A stretch of 23,320 nt of DNA from Rhodoferax sp. (GTDB lineage: Bacteria > Pseudomonadota > Gammaproteobacteria > Burkholderiales > Burkholderiaceae_C): assembly GCA_020048795.1 (NCBI GenBank), contig JAIFMA010000121.1, positions 1 to 23,320 on the forward strand, written 5' to 3'. Both the position numbers and the translations under genes were made by a program. This document shows positions 1-6,934 of the stretch, in pieces. Below the pieces are notes generated by a model. That model was not told the DNA's origin. It was given only the letters and a program-made list of their open reading frames with translations, and made no database searches. Numbering within the stretch: position 1 is the first letter of the stretch; each line of letters begins with the position of its first letter.

Positions 1-1
1 T

Positions 2-289
2 GTGGCTGCGCACGCAAGTTGAAACGGTATGGCACGTGATGTTGCAGCGCGCCGATGCACTGGCCGCCACTGTATCCGCGTCATTGACTTCCCATTCGGA
101 CTCGACTTTCTGAATGCCCAAAGCCAAGCCACCCAGGTTGATGTCAAGCACCAGGGCGGCGTTCGCTGCGCAGAGCAGGGCATCGGCCAGGGTTTCGGCA
201 ACCATCGGTGGCACGACACGGGTCAGTGCGGTGATGCGCACCGTCAACGCACGGGTGACCCGGTCATTGGCGCGACTTGACGAAAGACG
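2..289 (-). pseudogene. possible phage tail-protein remnant (open frame, no start)
   Basis: The minus strand is open for 96 codons, from a TAG at 292-290 to the left window edge, with no start codon near its beginning. The conceptual protein contains VTRALTVRITALT, then an alanine-rich helix, then LGGLALGIQKVESEWEVNDA followed by a degenerate end (CNITCHT). This order, an 'R.LTL.V.A' strand, a helix, 'LGGLA..I', then 'D.D.VA', resembles small phage tail-terminator-like proteins as I remember them; in those the final motif usually reads 'Y.ITYRT', so the Cys residues here could be decay. The frame stops at the point where the IS3 remnant begins, which suggests its 5' part was cut away. It may continue left of the window. 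It could also be a chance open frame in GC-rich DNA. Confidence 0.3.
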
Positions 290-441
290 CTACTGGGCTC
301 AGTACGCACCCTGTACCGCGTGTTGGAGCTCGATGGCGCAACGCTTGTGCACAGAAATCAACTACCCACCCCCCGTATGTCAAGCCCGAGTTGCTGGCCC
401 AGGCTCCCAACCAGGTCTGGTCCTGGGATATCACCAAACTC
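290..441 (+). pseudogene. IS3-family transposase (OrfB) fragment, frameshifted
   Basis: Two adjacent frames together give a recognisable piece of an IS3-family OrfB transposase, just before its DDE catalytic core. The first part (about 299-370) reads SVRTLYRVLELDGATLVHRN. The second part (about 371-441), in another frame, reads HPPYVKPELLAQAPNQVWSW followed by DITKL. The frame change falls at a run of six C residues near 374-379, typical of indel decay. Nothing matching the N-terminal helix-turn-helix part or the catalytic DDE residues is present, so this is an inactive scrap. It lies between the phage-like remnant and the tRNA-Leu promoter. Confidence 0.62.
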
Positions 442-489
442 ATGAGCGAGACAACATCAAGGGTTCGCCAACAGAAAGTGCTTAGTAGA

Positions 490-498
490 TGCTACACT
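490..498 (+). promoter_or_regulatory. candidate extended -10 promoter of tRNA-Leu
   Basis: The sequence TGCTACACT fits an extended -10 element (TGN plus TACACT) ending 11 bases before the first tRNA base, the expected distance for a start a few bases upstream of the mature 5' end. No convincing -35 hexamer lies 16-18 bases upstream (about 469-476). The IS3 fragment ends only about 30 bases upstream of that position, so the original upstream promoter DNA may have been replaced. Confidence 0.35.
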
Positions 499-508
499 TC
501 TAACCGTT

Positions 509-595
509 GCCCAGGTGGCGAAATTGGTAGACGCACCAGCTTCAGGTGCTGGCGGTTTCACGACCGTGGAAGTTCGAGTCTTCTCTTGGGCACCA
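509..595 (+). tRNA. tRNA-Leu (anticodon CAG)
   Basis: This is a complete class II tRNA with a long variable arm. The acceptor stem GCCCAGG (509-515) pairs with CTTGGGC (585-591) with one G-T pair. A discriminator A and an encoded CCA end (593-595) follow. The anticodon arm CCAGC/GCTGG encloses the loop TTCAGGT, giving anticodon CAG, which reads CUG leucine codons. The T arm contains GTTCGAGTC. The gene has its own terminator directly downstream and a candidate promoter upstream. tRNA-Leu genes are frequent integration targets, in keeping with the element debris on both sides. Confidence 0.97.
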
Positions 596-605
596 TGAAA
601 TAGAT

Positions 606-640
606 AAGGGCTGCAACGAAAGTTGCAGCCCTTTGTCTTT
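606..640 (+). terminator. Rho-independent terminator of tRNA-Leu
   Basis: A perfect 12-bp stem, AAGGGCTGCAAC with GTTGCAGCCCTT (606-617 and 622-633), closes on a GAAA loop of the very stable GNRA class and is followed by the T-rich tract TGTCTTTT. It begins 11 bases after the tRNA CCA end. Confidence 0.88.
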
Positions 641-739
641 TCTGAGGCTCAGTATCGAGGCAGACTCCGCCCCCCCTCAGACTCTCCCGCCAAAACTTAG
701 CCACAAACCCCAATGGACTTGCTGCCAATGGTCACTGGC

Positions 740-990
740 CAAATTGCCACAGAATGTGAGTTATCGGCGCCATCAGCGGGGTGGAATTTTTACGCCTGGT
801 GTTGCAGCACGTGTTGCCCAAGGGGTTTCGGCGAGCCCGCAACTGTGGCTTTTACACCCCAACAGCAAGAAGTTGATTGCGTTGTTGCGCTTACTAGTAT
901 TCAAGCCTTGTGCCAAGGTGAGTGTGATCACCGAATTTGATGGTCTGCTGGTCAAGTTCTGTGATGGTTGTGGCGGCGAAGGGCAAGGCT
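740..990 (+). pseudogene. IS91-family transposase C-terminal fragment, frameshifted
   Basis: From 781 one frame reads VEFLRLVLQHVLPKGFRRAR then NCGF. After a one-base shift near 848-852, a second frame continues LHPNSKKLIALLRLLVF, and then a poor copy of the terminal Cys-rich part (FCDGCGG near 957). The order 'FL....LHVLPKGF.R.R..GFLHPNSK.LI.LL' is characteristic of the C-terminal part of IS91/IS801-type Y2 transposases. The N-terminal zinc finger and the catalytic tyrosines are absent. The fragment is inactive and lies between the tRNA terminator and rnr. Its exact ends are uncertain. Confidence 0.6.
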
Positions 991-998
991 CAAAGCCA

Positions 999-1030
999 GA
1001 CGGCACCGGTATGACTACAGGTGCCGTTTT
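999..1030 (+). terminator. terminator-like hairpin after the IS91 fragment
   Basis: ACGGCACC (1000-1007) and GGTGCCGT (1020-1027) form a perfect 8-bp stem with a 12-base loop, extendable by one G-T pair and followed by TTTT. It may be an intrinsic terminator left from the transposon end, or part of the structured 3' end that IS91-type elements use as origin. Both readings are inference. Confidence 0.35.
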
Positions 1031-1584
1031 GGCATTGAGTTCTGTGTGTTGATCAGAAAGGCTCGTCAGAGAAGTGCCACGGTTCAAGTTTTTCAAAATT
1101 GGGCCTGTTTTTTTGGCATAGTGGCGTTCGATGGGGCCACCATAGCGTGCCAGAAGGCTGATGCTGATCACCTGCAGGAACTCGTGAATCTGCACGGCGG
1201 AGCACATGTTGGCATTGCGACCCGGACTAGCTCAGGCAAACCAACGCTGCGGAATCTGGCACAGCTATAGGCAGAAAATTTCAGGCGGCCTATCTGAGCA
1301 ACTCACCACAGCAGTTTGAATCACACCCTGTCAGCGCTTATGAATTCGCAAACTTGTGAGTTCTGTTATCGTTTTGTACGCTAACGTGGCATTTGGGTTT
1401 TCGAGTCTCGAGAACCTCTTGATGCTGCTGTGAACTCAAATGAGCGAAGAGATGGGCAATTATTGCGAGACAATACATGAGAAAAAAATTTTATAGAAAT
1501 TTAGAGATGCGTGCTGAGTTCTTTAACTTGTTGAATTTAAACGAAAATTCTGAGTGCAAGACGGGAAAAGTGGTGGTCGGTTTT
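1031..1584. other. non-coding stretch, nothing recognised
   Basis: No coding region that I can support lies here. Short open frames exist on both strands, but none shows a family signature or a good ribosome binding site. The part from about 1300 to 1560 is clearly more AT-rich than the flanking genes, which suggests foreign or decayed DNA. It fills the space between the IS91 fragment and the inverted half tRNA, where the rnr promoter would be expected. Confidence 0.5.
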
Positions 1585-1627
1585 GCTAGTACCTGAACTA
1601 GTGCGTCTACCAATTCGCCACCCGGGC
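1585..1627 (-). pseudogene. 5' half of a tRNA-Leu, inverted and degenerate
   Basis: Read on the minus strand from 1627, the sequence starts GCCCGGGTGGCGAATTGGTA and continues through GACGCACTAGTTCAGGTACT. It matches the acceptor 5' strand, D arm and anticodon arm of the intact tRNA-Leu at 509-595, with two single-base deletions (one A of GAAATTGG and one base in the anticodon arm). The anticodon stem pairs as CTAGT/ACTAG instead of CCAGC/GCTGG, so both sides changed together: it probably came from a different tRNA-Leu, not from the local one. No variable arm, T arm or 3' acceptor follows. It lies in inverted orientation to the intact tRNA and ends a few bases before the rnr ribosome binding site. 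Confidence 0.65.
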
Positions 1628-1632
1628 ATCTC

Positions 1633-1731
1633 AGGAAAGAAAGGCAGCGTATCAAAAATATCAAGCAAACCAGTGCCTTACTGGAAGAAGTTGAAGGCAT
1701 TGTCCAAGGACATCGCGACGGTCACGGTTTT
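1633..1731 (+). other. rnr ribosome binding site and N-terminal coding extension
   Basis: The rnr frame is open upstream of the GTG at 1732 back to a TGA at 1594. The last part encodes SALLEEVEGIVQGHRDGHGF, which continues straight into the cold-shock domain of RNase R and matches the family style (EG.VQGHRDGHGFV). This stretch has no ATG, GTG or TTG. A good Shine-Dalgarno-like run (AGGAAAGAAAGG, 1633-1644) sits 6 bases upstream of an ATC codon at 1651 that begins ATC AAA AAT ATC AAG; with ATG in place of ATC this would be an ordinary start. Either ATC is used as a rare start, or the start codon has mutated or been misread. Confidence 0.55.
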
Positions 1732-3939
1732 GTGATTCGCGATGACGGCGATGCCGACATTTACCTCGCCCCCAATGAAATGCGGGCTGTGTTACACAAA
1801 GACCGGGTCAAGGTGCGCATTGTGCGCAGTGACCGCAAGGGCCGCCCTGAGGGCCGGGTGGTTGAGATCGTCGAACGCAGTGACCAGGTCATTATTGGCC
1901 GCCTGCTGCATGAAAGCGGCATCTGGATCGTTGCACCTGAAGACAAACGCTATGGCCAGGACATCATGATCCCCAAGGCAGCTACGGGGTCTGCCAAGGC
2001 TGGCCAAGTGGTGGTGGTTGAACTGACCGAGCCGCCAGCACTGTTCGGTCAGCCGGTCGGTCGCATCAAGGAAGTGCTGGGTGAAATTGACGACCCGGGC
2101 ATGGAGATCGAGATTGCCGTGCGCAAGTACAGCGTGCCGCATGAATTCTCTGATGCCTGTATTGCGCTGGCGCGCGTTTTGCCCGACAAGGTACGGCCAC
2201 AAGACAAGCGCCAACGGATTGACCTGACCGATGTGCCACTGGTCACTATCGACGGTGAAGATGCGCGCGACTTTGACGATGCCGTGTATTGCGAGCCGAC
2301 CAAAATAGGCAAGGGCAGGGCGGCGCTACCGGGTTGGCGCTTGCTGGTGGCCATTGCGGATGTCAGTCACTACGTGGAAAACGGCTCGGCGCTGGACATT
2401 GATGCGTACGACCGAGCCACCAGCGTATATTTCCCTCGTCGAGTCATTCCGATGCTGCCCGAAAAATTGTCTAACGGCCTGTGCTCGCTCAACCCCGAAG
2501 TTGAGCGTCTGTGCATGGTTTGCGACATGGTCGTGACTGACGACGGTGAAGTATCGGCTTACCAGTTTTATCCGGCGGTGATGTACAGCCACGCGCGCTT
2601 TACTTACACCGAAGTTGCCGCCATTTTGGCCAACACCCGCGGGCCCGAAGCCATCAAGCGCAGAGACCGAGTGACCAACCTGATCAACCTGCACGATGTT
2701 TATTTAGCACTGCTTAAATCGCGGGCCCGCCGTGGTGCGGTTGATTTCGAGACCGTCGAGACCCAAATCGTCTGCGACGAGGTGGGTCACATCGAAAAAA
2801 TCGTGCCGCGCATCCGCAATGATGCCCACAAACTGATCGAAGAGGCCATGCTGGCCGCCAATGTATGCAGCGCTGACTTCATTGCGCAAAGCAAACACGC
2901 CGGCCTGTACCGGGTGCACGAGGGGCCCACACCAGAGAAAAAAGAAGCTCTGCGCAACTACCTCAAGATGACCGGTGTCGGTCTAACCATCAGCGACGAT
3001 CCTTCCCCGGGCGAATTCCAGGCGATTGCCAACGCCACCAAAGACCGGCCAGATGCCGCGCAAATCCATTCGATGTTGCTGCGCTCGATGCAGCAAGCCA
3101 TCTACACACCCATCAATAGCGGGCACTTTGGTCTGGCTTTTGAGGCTTACACCCACTTCACCAGTCCAATTCGGCGCTACCCGGACTTGCTGGTGCATCG
3201 GGTCATCAAGGCCATTCTGGCCAAAATCAAATACGCTTTGCCCAACTTGCCAACGCCGGGCGAGGCGCATGCCAAGCTATCGAAACGGCTGGAAAAAACC
3301 CTGGCCTCGCGCGTTTGCGAACCCGGCCAAAAGCCCCGAAAGCTTAGCGCCGACATGCAAGCCTGGCAGTCCGCCGGATTGCACTGCAGCGCCAACGAGC
3401 GCCGCGCCGATGAGGCCAGCCGTGATGTGGAAGCCTGGCTCAAGTGCAAGTACATGCGGGAACATCTGGGTGAAGAGTATTCCGGCATGGTCAGCGCCGT
3501 TACCAGTTTTGGCATTTTTATCACCCTCGATGCCATGTACGTCGAGGGATTGGTCCACATCACCGAACTCGGTGGCGAGTACTACCGCTTTGACGAAGTA
3601 CGCCAGGAACTGCGCGGCGAGCGCACTGGTATCCGTTATGCGCTGGGTAGCCGGGTGAGGGTGCAGGTCAGTCGGGTGGATCTGGATGGACGGCGCATTG
3701 ATTTTCGACTACTGCAAGACGGCGAGGCAGCCCTGCCGCGCACGTTCAAGGACCAGGAGTTTGCCGATGACGACACGGAGTCTGGGGCGCTTGGACCCGC
3801 CCCGGGCAGTGCCAGAGGACGCCGCCGAAGTATTGACGAACCCTTGGTGCGCGCACCTAAAACCAAAGCGGCTGGTTCCAAGCACACGCCACGCCCGGTG
3901 GCTGGCAAAGGCAAGGACAAGGCGCGTCGCCGCTCGTGA
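1732..3939 (+). CDS. rnr: ribonuclease R (3'-5' exoribonuclease)
   Basis: RNase R degrades structured RNA from the 3' end and takes part in rRNA and mRNA quality control in the cytoplasm. From the GTG at 1732 the protein has 735 residues. It shows the end of the first cold-shock domain, a second cold-shock domain, the RNB catalytic domain with VTIDGEDARDFDDAV (Asp 174, 180, 182 and 183 in this numbering are the metal-binding acids) and HFTSPIRRYPDLLVHR near 475, and an S1 domain near 580-655. A lysine/arginine-rich tail ends it, as usual for RNase R. The GTG lies inside the first cold-shock domain and has no ribosome binding site, so the true N-terminus is probably 27 codons upstream (see the entry at 1633). 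An SDR gene follows 30 bases downstream and is probably co-transcribed. Confidence 0.93.
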   Translation: MIRDDGDADIYLAPNEMRAVLHKDRVKVRIVRSDRKGRPEGRVVEIVERSDQVIIGRLLHESGIWIVAPEDKRYGQDIMIPKAATGSAKAGQVVVVELTEPPALFGQPVGRIKEVLGEIDDPGMEIEIAVRKYSVPHEFSDACIALARVLPDKVRPQDKRQRIDLTDVPLVTIDGEDARDFDDAVYCEPTKIGKGRAALPGWRLLVAIADVSHYVENGSALDIDAYDRATSVYFPRRVIPMLPEKLSNGLCSLNPEVERLCMVCDMVVTDDGEVSAYQFYPAVMYSHARFTYTEVAAILANTRGPEAIKRRDRVTNLINLHDVYLALLKSRARRGAVDFETVETQIVCDEVGHIEKIVPRIRNDAHKLIEEAMLAANVCSADFIAQSKHAGLYRVHEGPTPEKKEALRNYLKMTGVGLTISDDPSPGEFQAIANATKDRPDAAQIHSMLLRSMQQAIYTPINSGHFGLAFEAYTHFTSPIRRYPDLLVHRVIKAILAKIKYALPNLPTPGEAHAKLSKRLEKTLASRVCEPGQKPRKLSADMQAWQSAGLHCSANERRADEASRDVEAWLKCKYMREHLGEEYSGMVSAVTSFGIFITLDAMYVEGLVHITELGGEYYRFDEVRQELRGERTGIRYALGSRVRVQVSRVDLDGRRIDFRLLQDGEAALPRTFKDQEFADDDTESGALGPAPGSARGRRRSIDEPLVRAPKTKAAGSKHTPRPVAGKGKDKARRRS

Positions 3940-3969
3940 TTCGATTGATTGAACAGGATTCATCTCACC

Positions 3970-4725
3970 ATGACAAACACCTCCAAAGTTGCCGTGATCA
4001 CTGGGGCAGGCTCGGGCATTGGCAAAGCTGTTGCGCTGACGCTGCTGGCCAACGGTTACCAGGTCGTGCTGGCCGGGCGACATCTTGAGTCGCTGAATGA
4101 AGTGGCGACCCAAAGTGGCGCAGGTCCACATGCCCTGCCGATGACGGCTGATGTATCTGACGAGGCTTCGGTCGTCGCCCTGTTTGATGCCGCAGTACGG
4201 CACTTTGGTCGTATTGATGTGTTATTCAATAACGCCGGCATCAGTGCTCCCCCGGTGTTGTTGGAAGACCTGACATTGGCACAGTGGCAAAGTGTCGTTG
4301 GCGTTAACCTGACGGGAGTGTTTTTGTGTACACGTCAGGCGTTTCGGGTGATGAAGGCGCAATCGCCTCAGGGCGGGCGCATCATCAACAACGGTTCGAT
4401 TTCGGCGACCACACCTAGACCCAACAGTGTTGCCTACAGTTCCACCAAGCACGCGGTCACTGGACTGACCAAAACCGCATCGTTGGATGGGCGCAAGTAC
4501 AACATCGCGGTCGGGCAGATTGACATTGGCAATGCTGCCACGGATATGGTGCAGCAAATGCAGACCGGCATTTTGCAAGCCAATGGGACCGTCATGGCTG
4601 AGCCGGTGATGGATGTCGGTATCGTCGGCGAGTCGGTGTTGTACATGGCCAATTTGCCGCTGAGTGCCAATGTGATGTTCCACACTGTGATGGCCAGCGC
4701 CATGCCGTTTGCCGGGCGTGGTTAG
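3970..4725 (+). CDS. short-chain dehydrogenase/reductase (SDR)
   Basis: A 251-residue classical SDR oxidoreductase using NAD(P)H; the substrate cannot be read from the sequence. The nucleotide-binding motif TGAGSGIG is at 11-18, NNAG at 87-90, and the catalytic Ser143, Tyr156 and Lys160 are in the exact S-x12-Y-x3-K spacing (YSSTK). The ATG at 3970 is preferred over an in-frame TTG at 3949 because an AGGA lies 11 bases before it and the protein then begins directly at the Rossmann fold. It follows rnr by 30 bases on the same strand. The C-terminal part (YMANLPLSANVMFHTVMA) is of the usual SDR dimer type. The following gene converges, separated by a dispersed repeat. Confidence 0.9.
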   Translation: MTNTSKVAVITGAGSGIGKAVALTLLANGYQVVLAGRHLESLNEVATQSGAGPHALPMTADVSDEASVVALFDAAVRHFGRIDVLFNNAGISAPPVLLEDLTLAQWQSVVGVNLTGVFLCTRQAFRVMKAQSPQGGRIINNGSISATTPRPNSVAYSSTKHAVTGLTKTASLDGRKYNIAVGQIDIGNAATDMVQQMQTGILQANGTVMAEPVMDVGIVGESVLYMANLPLSANVMFHTVMASAMPFAGRG

Positions 4726-4737
4726 ATTTTTTAACTG

Positions 4738-4790
4738 AAATTGGCCTTCAGCGGTTATTCAATAAGCACCAAAAGCTATACATTTAACAG
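4738..4790 (-). repeat. dispersed intergenic repeat, copy 1
   Basis: Read on the minus strand: TTAAATGTATAGCTTTTGGT, then GCTTATTGAATAACCGC, then GAAGGCCAATTT. It matches copy 2 (13954-14005) at about 23 of 32 core positions, with the shared core ATAGCT..TG..GCTTATTG.ATAA. It lies between the convergent SDR gene and MFS pseudogene, just after the SDR stop. The core contains a small dyad (TTATTGAATAA). Confidence 0.6.
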
Positions 4791-4796
4791 CACCTA

Positions 4797-5733
4797 TCAC
4801 GGTGTGGCACCTTCTCTGAGAGCTTGTAGTAGCAATATCAGCAATGCCAGGGCTGCCAAGCCCATTCCGGTCAGGAAGGTGAATGACGAACCCGCTTCCT
4901 GCCATAACCAGCCCGCCAGTCCACTGGCCATCAGCATAGCCAGGCCACTGAGCAAGTTAAAAAAGCCGTAGCCGGTGCCACGCAGATCGACCGGTGCGCG
5001 GTCGGCCACCATGGCGGCCAGCAGGCCTTGCGTCATGGCCAGATGCAGACCCCAAAGCGCAACCCCAAGCCAATAAACCAGACCCTGGTTGGCGATCGCC
5101 AACAGTGCATCAGCAGTCATCAACAGCAATAGGCCCGCCGCCAACAACCGGGTGTGGGGGACTTTGTCAGCGAGTTGGCCGAAGGGGAAGGCAGACACAG
5201 CGTAAATCATGTTCATGCCGATCAAAACCAGCGGAGTCCAGGCCAACGCCAGGCCGCCTTGCTGCGCACGAAGCACCAAAAAAGCTTCGCTGAAACGTGC
5301 CAGGGCCAGCACCGCGCAACTCTGGCGGTGCAATGTCGGCGACCAGCGCATCACGCGGTGCGCCCCGAATGCCTTTGCCGACTCGATCGAGCAGGCGTGC
5401 AGTGACAATCGAGTCAACTGAGCCCGCCAGCGCAAACAGGGGTTTGGACAATGCACCTAGTCCATAACCCATCAGCGCCAGTGGTTTACGCCTACCCCAA
5501 TAATCACTGATAGCACCGGAAAATACTTTGACAATCAATGCAATGGCTTCAGCGGCACCTTCAATCAGCCCGATGGCCAAAACGCTGATGCCCAGACTGG
5601 TGAGCATGAAGACTGGCAACAAACTGTGAATCAACTCACTTGACACATCCATCAGCAAACTGACAAAACTAGCGCCCAGATGCCCTTGGGAAGTTTGCGT
5701 GTCAGGATGTTTAGCGCACCTGCACCGCCGCAC
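4797..5733 (-). pseudogene. MFS transporter, internal deletion and frameshift
   Basis: Two overlapping frames encode the two halves of one major facilitator transporter. The N-terminal half (5733 to about 5313) has MDVSSELIHSLLPVF, then GLIEGAAEAIALIVKVFSGA, the loop motif SDYWGRRKPL, and RVGKGIRGAPRDALVADIAP. The C-terminal half (about 5325 to 4797) resumes at LALARFSEAFLVLRAQ and continues through about six membrane segments. Intact relatives have roughly 60-90 residues (membrane segments 5-6 and the central loop) between ELRGA and LALARFSEAF; here they are joined directly with a frame change near 5305-5325, so an out-of-frame deletion has occurred. The beginning is also poor: only a GTG at 5733 inside purM is available, with no ribosome binding site. 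It follows purM on the same strand. Confidence 0.82.
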
Positions 5734-6763
5734 CCTCGTGACGTGTGGTAACCAGGCCGATTTCGTAGACCGATTCACCCGCAGCGCGCAGCGTGCCCGC
5801 GCAGTCACCAGCATTTGCCGCATCAATCACCACCACCATGCCGATACCGTTATTGAACGTACGGTTCATCTCAAAGTCATCAATACCGGCGGTGGCCTGT
5901 AGCCAGGCAAACAACTCGGTTTTCGGCCAACTGCCCTTGATCAAATGCGCTGCCATACCCTCGGGCAAGACGCGAGGAATGTTCTCCAGCAAGCCGCCAC
6001 CCGTGATGTGAGCCAGCGCCTTGATAGGGTGCTTGGCCAGCGCAGCCAGCAGGTTTTTGACATAGAGACGGGTTGGTTCCATCAAGGCTTGCCGGAAGGG
6101 CTTTCCGTCCAGTGTGTCGGGCACCGTGCCTGCGCTGTGCGCCCGTTCAAGGCACTTGCGCACCAAACTAAAGCCATTGGAATGCACACCACTGGAGGCC
6201 AGGCCCAGCACCACGTCGCCGGGATTGATATCCACACCCGTCAGGATTTTCGATTTTTCGACCACACCCACGGCAAACCCGGCAAGGTCGTATTCACCTG
6301 CCGGGTACATGCCTGGCATTTCGGCGGTTTCACCACCAATCAGTGCACAGCCTGACAGTTGACAACCCCGTGCGATGCCGCCAACTACCGCCGCAGCAGT
6401 GTCAACGTCAAGCTTGCCACAGGCAAAATAGTCCAGAAAGAAAAGTGGCTCGGCCCCTTGCACCAGCACATCATTAACACTCATGGCCACCAGATCAATG
6501 CCCACGGTGTCATGCATATTCCATTCAAAAGCGAGTTTAAGCTTGGTGCCGACACCATCGGTGCCGCTGACCAGCACCGGCTGCTGATAGCGTTTGGGCA
6601 CCTCAAACAGGGCACCAAAACCGCCAATACCAGCCAGCACGCCTTCTCGCATGGTCATTTTTGCCAGTGGCTTGATACGTTCCACCAGCGCGTCGCCCGC
6701 ATCGATGTCAACGCCAGCGTCTTTGTAGGACAGGGCCGTGCCAGGGGTCGTGAAATTGCTCAT
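5711..6763 (-). CDS. purM: phosphoribosylformylglycinamidine cyclo-ligase (AIR synthetase)
   Basis: PurM closes the imidazole ring of FGAM with ATP to give aminoimidazole ribonucleotide, the fifth step of purine synthesis. The protein has 350 residues, the usual length. It contains the ATP-binding PurM-family motifs SGTDGVGTKLK (66-76) and GGETAEMPG (143-151), DLVAMSVNDVL near 90-100, SSGVHSNGFSLVR, and HITGGGLLENIPRVLP. The ATG at 6763 is chosen over an in-frame TTG at 6775; neither has a clear ribosome binding site. It is divergent from the AI-2E permease gene, and the roughly 170-base gap (6764-6934) must hold both promoters, though I see no convincing ones. Its 3' end overlaps the MFS pseudogene. 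Confidence 0.97.
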   Translation of the reverse strand: MSNFTTPGTALSYKDAGVDIDAGDALVERIKPLAKMTMREGVLAGIGGFGALFEVPKRYQQPVLVSGTDGVGTKLKLAFEWNMHDTVGIDLVAMSVNDVLVQGAEPLFFLDYFACGKLDVDTAAAVVGGIARGCQLSGCALIGGETAEMPGMYPAGEYDLAGFAVGVVEKSKILTGVDINPGDVVLGLASSGVHSNGFSLVRKCLERAHSAGTVPDTLDGKPFRQALMEPTRLYVKNLLAALAKHPIKALAHITGGGLLENIPRVLPEGMAAHLIKGSWPKTELFAWLQATAGIDDFEMNRTFNNGIGMVVVIDAANAGDCAGTLRAAGESVYEIGLVTTRHEGAAVQVR

Positions 6764-6934
6764 GGGATGGGTCAATCAGGAAAAAAGCCGATAAAGAAGC
6801 ATGGCGGCAGGCCGGGCAGTGTGTTGCCGGGGTCCGAGCCCGATAGAATTTGGACTGATTTTAGTTGCGGCACAACTTGCCAGGTTGCTCCTCGCTGAAA
6901 CTTTGTTTGACTGGTTTGGCTTTTCCCCGTTTAG

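Noticed and set aside
773..1207. 144-codon minus-strand frame over the IS91 fragment
   Set aside because: The plus strand shows clear transposase similarity here, while the minus frame has none and no ribosome binding site.
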